This document shows, one piece after another, positions 1 through 9,735 of a DNA stretch of 64,000 bases. How positions within the stretch are numbered: the stretch's first letter is position 1; each line of letters opens with the position of its first letter. Position numbers and translations under genes: made by a program. This stretch comes from Asparagopsis taxiformis (Eukaryota > Rhodophyta > Florideophyceae > Bonnemaisoniales > Bonnemaisoniaceae). The notes beneath the pieces were generated by a model, which was not told the origin of the DNA, searched no databases, and worked only from the letters and a program-made list of their open reading frames with translations. The stretch lies in contig JALQPE010000228.1 of the NCBI GenBank assembly GCA_030407315.1, forward strand, positions 18,003 to 82,002. The letters run 5' to 3'.

Positions 1-576
1 ATCACACCGAGTACGATTCAACGAGACATCGTGTTTTCACCTTGTGAATAGGGCCGAGAATATGGTAGAGTATACGAGTAGGAACTACGTGCATGAGAAA
101 ATCAGATTCAGTATTAGTGCTTAGAGCATCACTGCGTAACAAACGGAAGTGGATACGTCTTGGCCAGGATGGTGTTTAGGGAATGCGATACAAGATAGCA
201 AAACGATATTGAGTAGGTCGAGCCCGGATGAAATAGCAATCATTGTGCATAAAGTAATGAGCATAGGACAAATCATTGTGGTGAAACAGTTCATTGGATC
301 GAATGAAAGCCAGGAAAGGTTTCTTAATGGTTGAATTTAGTGGCGGAGAAATATAATTCTGCACTATAGCGGAGAAGTAGCGGAAAAGAGTAAATCTCCT
401 TCAGCAAGCGAGACATGCATCAATATTGCCCAGTATAGTTCGTCTGAAGTGCAAGTTGAACCTCGCAAAGTGAATATCAGAGGTCGTTGGCTAGTGGTTG
501 AAGAAGTCTGCAACGATGGAGCAATTCTTGAAAACGGATTTGGCTGCAGAAAACTATTCCGAACAGGCCAGAGTTC
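1..576. other. No gene recognised
   Basis: Short ORFs on both strands show no recognisable domain. The stretch is repeated at 40860-41435. Nothing else was seen. Confidence 0.4.
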
Positions 577-942
577 GTGCAGTTCTCTTCGACGGAGAAT
601 CTGGCTGGGTGTACGGTGAAATTGTTGTTCAACGGATCGTTTAGGGGTGCTCCGGACGTCCAAAATTGTGTCAACCTCGAGATGACGGCGTACTACACTT
701 GTAGCCGTTGGTGGGCCGGGCTGAAACCGAACTCGGTTGGTACCATTGGGCAGGAATGGATTGCTGGTTTGTTGGAAATCTTCGGGTACGTGAAGGAGGT
801 GGCCGAGTATTGGAACGTTTCGGATGTGTTGAGGATGCTGGATGGCTCCATTCACAGCGTGGGTGACCCGAGCAAGAGCTTCGACATTCACTCACGCGTT
901 GTCGAAGTTTTTGCGCTGATGGTGCCCAAGAAGGCGTTCTGA
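577..942 (+). pseudogene. Coding remnant upstream of the dioxygenase-like gene, copy 1
   Basis: A 121-codon open frame with protein-like composition (WWAGLKPNSVG; EWIAGLLEIFGYVKEVAEYW). In the duplicate at 41436 the tryptophan codon of QEW has become TAG, cutting it to 60 codons, so it is not under coding constraint there. After 942, readable codons resume in another frame (GSKFENIFPNRKSVF, then a stop, then KMLLRVTGYRDM, then a stop) directly before the frame starting at 1075. This suggests it is the 5' part of the same decayed gene. No family was recognised. Confidence 0.35.
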
Positions 943-1074
943 GCGGACTTACATCCCAAGGAAGGCCCTCCCAATGGCTCCAAGTTTGAGAACATCTTTC
1001 CCAATCGGAAGTCTGTGTTTTGAAAGGACGCCAGGAAAATGCTCCTGCGCGTAACTGGCTACCGCGACATGTAA

Positions 1075-2682
1075 ATGCGGAAACAATTTTACGTGGTGGA
1101 CCCACACATCCCACATGCTGCGCTCCCAGTCACATGTGGTCATGATTCCGCCAACCCTTCCCCTTCCATTTCCATTTCCCTGACCATCCCTTCATCCTCC
1201 ATTCCTTTGCCTTTGAAGAATCCAATTGAGGTAGTACCACCTCAATTAGATTCTTCCAGCTATTCCGAGGCTCCCTCTGTTTCTGCCACTACCCCTGTCG
1301 TGTCTGCATCGTCCGGAGTGGAAACTTCTGGGAAAGTGATGCCCAAAAGGAGTATCTGCCTGAAAGAGAGTCGTTCCGGTCGTGGTGGAACAGCGACGGC
1401 GGGTGGTGCGAGCCCTGTTCAGGTCGTCGAGCTGGAGAGCGCACCCAAGGATGCGGGTAAAAGCTCCATCCTCGGGAAGCGCAACTGGGAAACCGCTTCT
1501 GCGACGCCCGAGCCCTCTACCAAAAAGAGGAAGCTCAGTGAGACTTCATCAAAGTCGTCGTCAAAGAAATCCAAGTCGGCTTCCAGAGGACGTTCTCGGG
1601 AGCCGATTCTCCAGTTCGACGACGCCCATGAAAATCCTATTCCCGACAGTATCGTCGATGAGAATGTGGCCGCCGTTCTCCCCAGCGCAATTGCGTCTGG
1701 TAGCCCGATGAAGTACTACATGGAAATTACGACGGTAGAGACGGTGCGGGCGGAAATAAAGGCGGCAGCATTCCTGGCAGCTGCATCGCCAGGTGATGAG
1801 GACTCGGTGGTGGAATAGTACTTTGCGGTGAAGCGGCGTTGCTGGACAACATGGGGGTGGTTGTTGTGGAAGGCCTCTTGCAGTCGTCCACGGCTGGTAG
1901 TGCGACGCATGACCTCTTCAGTCACTTTTCTCGGCAGTTCCAGCTGGTTGAGGAGGTTGAAAAGCCACAGAAACCCTCCCAGCAGTCTGATTCTGATTAT
2001 GAAGACAGGAAACCACAGGACGAGCCGCCAGATTTCGCCAAGCCCGGTTTTGATCCTTCGCCGTGGCATTTCATCCACAACGTGGGTGCTGCGAAGGACC
2101 GCATAGATGGTGGTCGTGGGCGACTCCCTCTGCCGCGGTGTGAATTGTGCGACAAGCTGGAGGAGGGGAATTTGGATATGTACAGGAACAAGTTGGTGGC
2201 AGAGCTTGCTCTTGGTGTTTGTGCGGATTTCTTGAAGTTGGGAATGGAGGGTGAGGATCCTGTCTTTTTCCCGAAGACAGGATTACGGCTGCTTCTTAAA
2301 ACAGATGGGGCTGCGGACCAGGATGGGCACACGGACTTCTGAGTATCCCAATTTTGAGGAGTCGGACCTACCCAATCCCCATCCTATTTCATGATGTCGA
2401 GCGGATCCGATGGGTTCTTTATAGTAGCTGCACCTTATAGTCATGTATGCCTGGTCCATACGGACGCCGACATGTGGAAGGTTCCCGTTAACCACTTTTA
2501 TGTGCCACCCTATTCCGTCTTAGTTGATCGCGGTGACCTTTACCATTACGGGGTCGGCTTCAGGTGAGGAGATCTTCCTGTGGGAGCAGAATTTAGTCTA
2601 TGGTCTGCCCACGCGCGGCCACATCTACTTGAAGACGGAGAAGGACGTCCTCACGGACCACATCCACACCGTCGAATATTAA
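1075..2682 (+). pseudogene. 2-oxoglutarate/Fe(II) dioxygenase-like pseudogene, copy 1
   Basis: The reading frame is broken about four times: near 1817, 2340, 2395 and 2555. The first part is Ser/Pro-rich with a nuclear-localisation-like stretch (TKKRKLSETSSKSSSKKSK). After the first break come an acidic linker and a CELCDK pair. The C-terminal part reads GAADQDGHTDF, then PYSVLVDRGDLYHYGVGF, then PTRGHIYLKTEKD, ending HTVEY at TAA 2680-2682. An HxD pair, a later His after a GDL turn and a following Arg are the metal and 2OG ligands of Fe(II)/2OG oxygenases, so I assign that fold. The substrate is unknown. Demethylation of DNA or protein is possible but unproven, and the gene as it stands is inactive. 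Confidence 0.55.
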
Positions 2683-3042
2683 AAGTATGACAGGAGCAAT
2701 AGATAGCATACGAGAAGTATTAAAACCTATGCTATTGTTCCCTGCTATGAAGTTCTGTCTTTCTCATCTCAACATTATTCGCTTAGCCCACCTTTCTATT
2801 TTCATCTATACATCTGACCTTCATGTCATAGTTTAGTGCTACTAAGCCTATTGATTGCTACATTTTTGTATTAGTCTACAACTTCACATGATTTCACTAG
2901 CTAGACCGTAGGGGGGACTAGTTTTAGACCTTGACAACCCGTGAGGTTCGACTATAAGAGACGTTGCTGAGATAACACATGACACAGAATGCTCCTGGAA
3001 GCCACTCACAGCCGTACAAACGTTCTGCTGAGCCATGTTCCT
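2683..3042. other. Non-coding spacer, copy 1
   Basis: AT-rich sequence after the pseudogene. It contains a short inverted pair (CAGGAGCAATAGATAGCAT and ATGCTATTGTTCCCTG). No gene was seen. Confidence 0.4.
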
Positions 3043-3604
3043 GACTTCCCAATTCCTTGCTCACCCTTCCCTAGGTGGGAGGGGGACGGAACTCTCAGCC
3101 CCTTACAGCGGAAGCCGTTTACCGGGGATTCTTACAGCAAAGTCATCGTTACGATGACTTTGCTGTAAGAAAGCGTTTCCATTACAGTGGCCAAGAATTT
3201 TTTCACCGGGTAAAAAAATCATGGCAGCTGTAATGATTTATTTTCTTACAGCAAAGTCATCGTAACGATGACTTTGCTGTAAGGAAACGTTTCCATTGCA
3301 GTGGCCAAAGAAATTTTACCGGGTGAAAAATCGTGGCTGCTGTAATGATTTATTTTCTTACAGCAAAGTCATCGTTACGATGACTTTGCTGTAAGAAAGC
3401 GTTTCAATTACAGTGGCCAAGAATTTTTTTACCGGGTAAAAAATCATGGCTGCTGTAATGATTTATTTTCTTACAGCAAAGTCATCGTAACGATGACTTT
3501 GCTGTAAGCATCCCTGGTAAATTGCTTCCGCTGTAAGCGGCAGGGACTTCCGTCCTTTTCCGACCTAGGGAAGGGTGAGGAAGGAATTATGAAGTCAGGA
3601 AACA
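3043..3604. repeat. Foldback element with four 39-bp palindromes, cluster A copy 1
   Basis: Outer arms are inverted copies: TTCCTGACTTC...CTTACAGCGGAAGC on the left and its complement ending GAAGTCAGGAA on the right. Inside are four 39-bp palindromes with arm CTTACAGCAAAGTCATCG at 3131, 3245, 3357 and 3470, a period of 112-114 bp. The centre alternates GTTAC/GTAAC. Spacers are themselves inverted (ATTACAGTGGCC...GGCAGCTGTAAT) around ACCGGGTAAA. Foldback transposable elements and satellite units have this structure; no ORF is present. Confidence 0.75.
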
Positions 3605-4368
3605 GGGTATAGGAATGGTATGGACGGCTGTAGGCGGCATTAGGTAACACATTGTGTTGTTTACACCCGGTTTGAGCTGGGTGTTGTGTCTAGTATGGTT
3701 GGAGGAGTTTACGAAATTTCTACCACGTGCTCGGAAATGGTTCAATTTTCTCACGACAGAGATTCTGACTTTCGAAATTCAAACTCGTTAAAGTGGGCTG
3801 GAGTTGGTGTGAATACCTCCAGGACCTCTGGGAAGGATCTGGTAACACATGTCCTGTGACTGCACGCGGTTATCCTCTCTGAAATCAACCATAGATTATC
3901 GGAGGGCAAAATCTACTCTTGGTGCCGTGTGGCACATTGACTATACAAAACCGTCTGTTTCCAGTTTTTATATACTTTACTCTCGAGTAGATAGGATTTC
4001 AGCTGTCCAAGTAAAGAATGGGCCATATAAATGTTTCATTTCAACACAAGCATTGTGCAATTCAACCTCTTCCAGGTCCAAAAACTTGTCCAGAGTACAC
4101 TTCCAGGCCATCGCCTAGGAGCGTACTCTGGACAATTTTTTGGACTAAGTGCACTTTCAAGTGCATGCACTTGGAGGCATCCAGTCCAAATCTACGTCGT
4201 TCCGACAAAGTTGAATTTTGGCCATGGCCGAAATTCATCACATCTGCAGTTGTGAGAATCTGATGACCAAAAATCGATGCATTCTGCCAGCCCTAATGCG
4301 CAAGCCAGAAGCTTTACGGACAGATAAAACACCTTTCTGTACTCCCCAGAGCCACTCCAGCCCTTATA

Positions 4369-4440
4369 CACTACGGTGTTGAAAAGGGGGCCTCAGACAG
4401 TACGGTGAGACAGTGATTTTTACTGCCTCACTGTACAATG
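4369..4440 (+). repeat. Isolated copy of the CACTA left terminus, copy 1
   Basis: It begins CACTACGGTGTTGAAAAGG and matches the start of element 2 at 38969 for about 58 bases, then diverges. It is either a remnant of an older insertion or the true left end of a nested element. Confidence 0.6.
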
Positions 4441-4659
4441 ATCTCCAGGAAGTAGGATATTCTCTAAGCCTAGCACGGGAGAGAAAGATGGAAGCGTAGG
4501 CATGCAGAAGTATAGAGGCAATAGTATGTGTAGACTATGGCAGTGGTAGAAAAGTATTTCATGCACGAAAAGGACTGGTAGAGTGACACTAGAGAAGTGA
4601 TGCTTAGCAGGAAGGGAGGTGGAGATGATGAAGGAGGACAACAGACATGAGATCGAGGG

Positions 4660-5020
4660 TTGGGACCAACGGCTTACAGACGGAGCAGTTTACCAGGGAT
4701 GTTTACAGCAAAGTCATCGTTACGATGGCTTTGCAGTAAGGATACAATTCATTACAGTAGCCATGATTTGTTTACCCGGTAAAAAATTCTCCGGCCACTC
4801 TAAGAAAAAAATTCATTACAGTGGCCAAGAATTTTTTTACCGGGTAAACAAATCATGGCTACTGTAATGAATTGTTTTCTTACAGCAAAGCCATCGTAAC
4901 GATGACTTTGCTGTAAGCATCCCTGGTAAACTGCCTCAGCTGTAAGCGGCTGGGAGCTTAGTCCCTCCCTCACCTTGGGAAGGGTGAGCAAGGAATTGTG
5001 AAGCCGTAAAACATGGCAGA
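4660..5020. repeat. Foldback cluster B, copy 1
   Basis: Two diverged copies of the CTTACAGCAAAGTCATCG palindrome (near 4708 and 4880) flank spacers containing ACCGGGTAAA. The outer arms run from ACGGCTTACAGACGGAGCAG to CTGCCTCAGCTGTAAGCGG. It is shorter than cluster A. Confidence 0.65.
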
Positions 5021-5629
5021 GGGATGGTTTGGACGGCTGTTAGCGGTGTTGGGGAGCACTCTGCGTCGTGCTAACCCAGTCTGGGCTGGGTGCCCTGCCT
5101 GGTACGGCGGGAGGAGTGCACAAAATTTCAAACACAATTTCCTCAAGAGTGAAATTCTGATTGTCGAAACTCAACCTCCCTAAAATGAACTAGAGCTGGC
5201 ATGAGCACCTCCACGACGTCTGGAAAGGTACTGACAGCACGTTTTCGGAGCATTGGCGCAGCTGTCTCTCTGAGATCAAGCATAGAGTATCCGTGGCCAG
5301 ATTCTATTCCTGGTGCCGTGTGGCACAGTGACCACACCAAATCGCCCTTTTTAGCAGACTATAGATTTGAGTTCCTAGGAATCTAGCTGCCTTCAATACC
5401 AACATAGTTGGTAAGTAGGCTAGCCTAGGATTGTAGGAACATCAGGAAGGATGGGAGGGTAGGTATGCAACAACATGAAGGGGGTAGTATGAGTAGATAA
5501 TGGCGGTGGTAGACAAGGATTGCACTCACCGAAGGGTCGGCTGGAGTGACACCAGAGTCGACACAGGAAGGAAGGTTGGGATAGGCTGGGATGAAGGAGG
5601 ACAAGAGACATGAGAGAGAGGGTGAGGCC

Positions 5630-6060
5630 AGACCGCTTACAGCTGAGGCAGTTTACCAGGGATGCTTACAGCAAAGTCATCGTTACGATGACTTTGCTGT
5701 AAGAAAGGAAAAATTACAGCCGGCACGATTTTTTACCCGGTAAAAAAATTCTTGGTGATTTTTTACCCGGTAAAAATTCTTCGCCAACTGTAATGTTTCC
5801 ATTTCTTACAGCAAAGTCATCGTTACGATGACTTTGCTGTAAGTAAACGTTTCATTACAGTAGCCACGATTTTTTACCCGGTAAAATCCTTCGCCCACTG
5901 TAATGTTTTCTTTTCTTACAGCAAAGTCATCGTAACGATGACTTTGCTGTAAGCATCCCTAGTGAATTGCCTCAGCTGTAAGCGGCTGGGAGCTTTGTCC
6001 CTCCCTCACCTTGGGAAGGGTGAGATAGGAATTGTGAAGTCGGGAACGTTGTGGAAGGAT
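5630..6060. repeat. Foldback cluster C, copy 1
   Basis: Three copies of the 39-bp palindrome near 5666, 5805 and 5917. Spacers contain GATTTTTTACCCGGTAAAA, and the outer arms match those of clusters A and B. Confidence 0.65.
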
Positions 6061-7587
6061 GGTTTCGACGGCTTCGGGTGGCTTTCAAGAGCAATCTGTG
6101 TCTTGTTCATCCGGTCTGAGGTAACTAAAAAGTTCAGTATTGCGAGAGGAGCACGCAAAATTTCAACCACGATTTTCTCATGACAGAGATTCTGGCGGTC
6201 GAAATTCAAACTCGCTGAAATGGACTAGAGTTGGTGTGAACACCTCTAGGACCTCTGGAAAGGTACTGCCTGCACATTTTCCGAGGCTACAAGAGGCTGT
6301 TCTCTCCAATATCAAGCATAGATTATCGATGCGCAAAATCTACTCCTGGTACTGTGTAGCACATTGACTATACAAAACTGTCCGTTTACCGTTATAATAC
6401 ACCCTACTTTCAAGTAGGTAGGAATCTAGATATTCACTTTACATCGATGATTATGAAGCAGGTTAGGCTAGGACAGGAGGGTAGGCATGGAGTGAAATGA
6501 AGGCAGTGGTATGAGTAAACTATGGCAGTGGAAGACAGGTATTTAATTCACAAGAGGGGCGTGTGAAGTGACACCAGAGGCACGGTGTGTCACAGGAAGG
6601 GAGATTGGGATGATAAAGGAGGAGTAGAGACTTGAGAGATGGGTTGTTGAGGAATGATTCTAGCTCCAGTACATAACTACATTGCTCCTCTATAGGCTAC
6701 GGCAATCGACTCCAGCAGTCCAAGAAAAAATGGACTATACGAATGTTTCATTTCAATATCAGAATTGTGCAGTTGAGCCTCTTCAAGGTCCGAAAGCTTT
6801 CCCAGAGTACGCTTCCAGGCTACTTGAAGGCATCCAGACCACTTGCACATCGTTCCGACAAATTTCAATTTTGGCCATCACATCTCCAGTAGTGAGAATC
6901 TGGTGACCAAAAATTGATACATTCTGGCATCCCTACCACGCAAGCCAGAAGCTTTGTGTACAATTAGACCATGTCTCAGTGCTCCCTAGAGCCACTCCAT
7001 CCCTTCTAGACCACTTCCACATCGTTTCGAAAAAGTTCAATTTTTGCCATCACATCTCCAGTTGTGGGAATCTGGTTGCCAAAAATCGATGCATTCTGTC
7101 AGCCCTAACGCGCAAGCCGGAAGCATTGCGAACGCATAGAACACTTTTCCGCACTCCTCAGAGCCGCTCCATCCCTTCCAGACCAATTCCACATCGTTCC
7201 CACAAAGTTCAATTTTGGCCATCATATCTCCAGTTGTGAGAGTCTGATGGTCAGAAATCGATGCATTCTGTCAGCCCTAACGCATAATCCAGCAGCTTTA
7301 CGAACGCATAGAACACTTTTCCGTACTCCCTAGAGCCACTCCAACCCTTACAGACCACTTGCACATCATTCGGACAAAGTTCAATTTTGGCCATCACATC
7401 TCCAGTTGTGAGAATCTGGTGACCGAAAATCGATGAATTCTACCAGCCCTACCACGCAAGCCAGAAGCTTTGAGTGCAATTAAAACACGTTTTAGTGCTT
7501 CCTAGAACCACCCCAACCCTTCCAGACCACTTTGCAGCCTTTTTCGCGGGGTCCGAAATCGTCTCCTTCTTCTTCCCGAGTGAGAAA

Positions 7588-7905
7588 CATTACAGCAAAG
7601 TCATCGTTAAGATGACTTTGCTGTAATGTTTTGTTTTCTTACAGCAAAGTCATCGTAACGATGACTTTGCTGTAAGCAACCTGGGTAAACTGCCTTTGCT
7701 GTAAGAAAACTGAATAGCAGTTCCGACAGCTTGTCCTGAAGAGGCAAATCCGCCTTAACGATGACTTTGCTGTAAGAAAACAGAGAACTCTGTACAGTTT
7801 TGACAGCTTGTCCTGAAGAAAAAAATCCGCCTTAACGATGACTTTGCTGTAAGAAAACAGAGTAATTACAGTTCTGACAGCTTGTCCTGAAAACCCGTCC
7901 TCCCG
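7588..7905. repeat. Foldback cluster D, copy 1
   Basis: Two palindromes (near 7589 and 7638) are followed by three half-palindrome units, each GCTGTAAGAAAAC...CAG followed by TTCCGACAGCTTGTCCTGAA or a close variant, with a period of about 75 bp. The duplicate at 48485 has four full palindromes, so the array has changed in copy number since duplication. Confidence 0.65.
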
Positions 7906-8162
7906 CCCAAGTTTATTCTTCCTACCCTAGAGCTCTACTGACGTTCCCAGTCGCAAGTATCGTACCACTTGAACACTATCACACAGCTAGAATTGTCACC
8001 TGTCCCTCATGGCGACCAGCGCCGAGCGAAGAGCGAAACAAGGGCCACAAGCACAGTCGCAAAAGTTCCATTCTCTCCACTGATCTCCCATATGACGATT
8101 CTACATAGGCGACAGTTTCACTCGATGCAGTCTTCGCAAGCTGCGTCTCTATCGTCTGAGAA

Positions 8163-9045
8163 ATGTCGCATCTACGCATCGCATCTGTAGCCATCCTACT
8201 TGCGACAGCATTCTCACACGGTCTGCTGTCCGATCCGCCACAACGCGGGCTCCTCTCCGGCAGCGAACTATCGCCCTCAATATACTTTCATTCGGCGCCG
8301 CGTGATCGCTATGCGCATTTTCCTACTGGACTGAAAAGCACCGTTCGAGGTGCCGGATCGCGCTCTCAGGAAGTTGCGGGCGCACATAATTGGACGCTAT
8401 TCGATCCCATGGCGCAGAGCGATACATGGCGCTCCGGTGTGTGTGGTGACGAGAAGGGGGGCCCGCAGCAGCATCTTCGTGGTGGTAGGTTTTATTATCG
8501 TGGCAGGATTTCGCGCAAGTACACCAAGGGCCGAGTTATTGAAGTCTCGACTGTTGTCATCGCCAATCATGGTGGATTCATGCAGTTACACTTATGTGAT
8601 GTGTCCAAGTGCAACGGCGAGATCTCAAAACAGTGTTTCAAACGTGGTACATGTCATGAACTGAAGCGTGCTAAATCTGTCTGCGATTATGGTGCGGAGC
8701 GGTGTGGTCCGATTGATGAAAAGCATCCTGGGAGATGGTATTTACCGTGTAAGATTGGGAACGGGCTGGAGAGATTTGGGGGAGCCACGATGAGATATCG
8801 TCTACAGAAAGGTGTTAAAAGCCGACATTGCGTGTTACACTGGTACTGGGCTAGTGCTCATCAGTGTAGTGCACCGGGGCTGTCGGAGTATTTTGAGAGG
8901 ATGGAAGGTGCTTGGGGCAAATGTAGGGGCCCCTACAGATACTGGTATCTCAAGAAAACCATGTGGTGGGGAGGTGTTTCCGCAGGAGTTTCATCAGTGC
9001 TCTGATGTGAGAATTGTTGAAAAGAAGCGTCTGAAGAGAGATTGA
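8163..9045 (+). pseudogene. Secreted LPMO-like (chitin-binding type-4) protein, frameshifted near the C-terminus, copy 1
   Basis: The N-terminus is a signal peptide; cleavage after S18 would expose His19-Gly, the N-terminal histidine of the lytic polysaccharide monooxygenase copper brace. LRGGRFYYRGRI, then ANHGGFMQLHLCD (second brace His candidate), HCVLHWYWASAHQCSAPG and EYFERMEGAW follow, as in AA15-like LPMO and chitin-binding type-4 proteins. The frame then changes at a 16-bp perfect palindrome (8922-8937); the family-like C-terminus GISRKPCGGEVFPQEFHQCSDVRI continues in the other frame to 9045. The first frame alone ends at 9005. Oxidative cleavage of polysaccharide outside the cell would be its role if intact. 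The family call is strong; activity is doubtful. Confidence 0.7.
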
Positions 9046-9073
9046 TTACGAATTAGAATTGGGACAAGTTGAT

Positions 9074-9650
9074 TCAAACACTGCCTTGAGGCAGTTTGAG
9101 AAATTCGATAGTGCACTTCTCTAGCGATAGATACAGTGGCTGAAACTGTAATAGTTTGTCGATCAGGGATGCGATGGCAGCACGCTGAACGGCGACAGTG
9201 CCAGAGACCCAGATCAACATCCTTGTAAAAGTTTTCTGACTGCTTCCACCAGCCAAGTTTGGTAGTTGGCCTAAACAGCAAGCACCAATTCAGCGCATTT
9301 CTGTTGCTCGGCATCTAATGAAAAGGTTGAAAACGCTCTATATCTCAAACGGCATCACATCGTGCACTGCCCAACGGCCAGAATCTCCTGACTTATCCTT
9401 CCACCGCATAAACTAAACAACAACGCAATGGTCGGCATCAACCCCGCTTGTCGCAAATCAACACGATCGGCATTCCAGCACATTGGGTCGAACCATAACA
9501 CAACAGTGTTAGCCGAGACACTGCGCATGGCCGTGATCGATAAACCACCGATACCAAGCTCATAATGCCCGAATCCTCCACTCGGCAGCATCACTGGTGA
9601 TTTCCCGTTGTTTCCGCCATGCCTGTCGACCTTCACCCTCCATGCCACGC
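9074..9650 (-). pseudogene. Unrecognised minus-strand coding remnant, copy 1
   Basis: Read on the minus strand from about 9650, a frame gives KSPVMLPSGGFGHYELGIGG and LSITAMRSVSANTVVLWFDP to about 9358. After a break it resumes as TFTRMLIWVSGTVAVQRAAI and SLEKCTIEFLKLPQGSV to 9074. Composition and conservation in the duplicate suggest former coding sequence. No family was recognised and no function is assigned. Confidence 0.3.
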
Positions 9651-9735
9651 ATTCGACCGGTGAAATAACCGCACCAGCCGGCCATCACGTGCACCATTCC
9701 ACGACGACCCATCTAGATGGCAGCTGCGCAGCAGC

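Larger units (their letters stand above)
3605..7560. repeat. Higher-order tandem satellite region, copy 1
   Basis: Two alternating units fill this non-coding stretch. Unit H (about 280 bp; AAATTTC..GACAGAGATTCTG..AAATGGACTAGAGTTGG..CTCCAGGACCTCTGG) appears at about 3712-4000, 5112-5370 and 6150-6420. Unit S (about 172 bp; ACAAAGTTCAATTTTGGCC, CTCCAGTTGTGAGAATCTGG, GATGCATTCTG) appears near 4200 and four times in tandem at about 6855-7550. Palindrome clusters B and C sit between them. A piece of CACTA terminus lies at 4369-4440. Short ORFs here arise from the repeats and are not genes. Confidence 0.65.

Noticed and set aside
364..1143. Minus-strand ORFs of 147-175 codons opposite the first remnant
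   Set aside because: They mirror plus-strand codons, are rich in Ser/Arg/Pro and show no domain. The plus strand continues better into the dioxygenase-like gene.
3131..3508. CRISPR-like array (39-bp repeats with regular spacing)
   Set aside because: The spacers are homologous to each other and palindromic, the context is eukaryotic and transposon-rich, and no cas gene is present. It is a foldback satellite.
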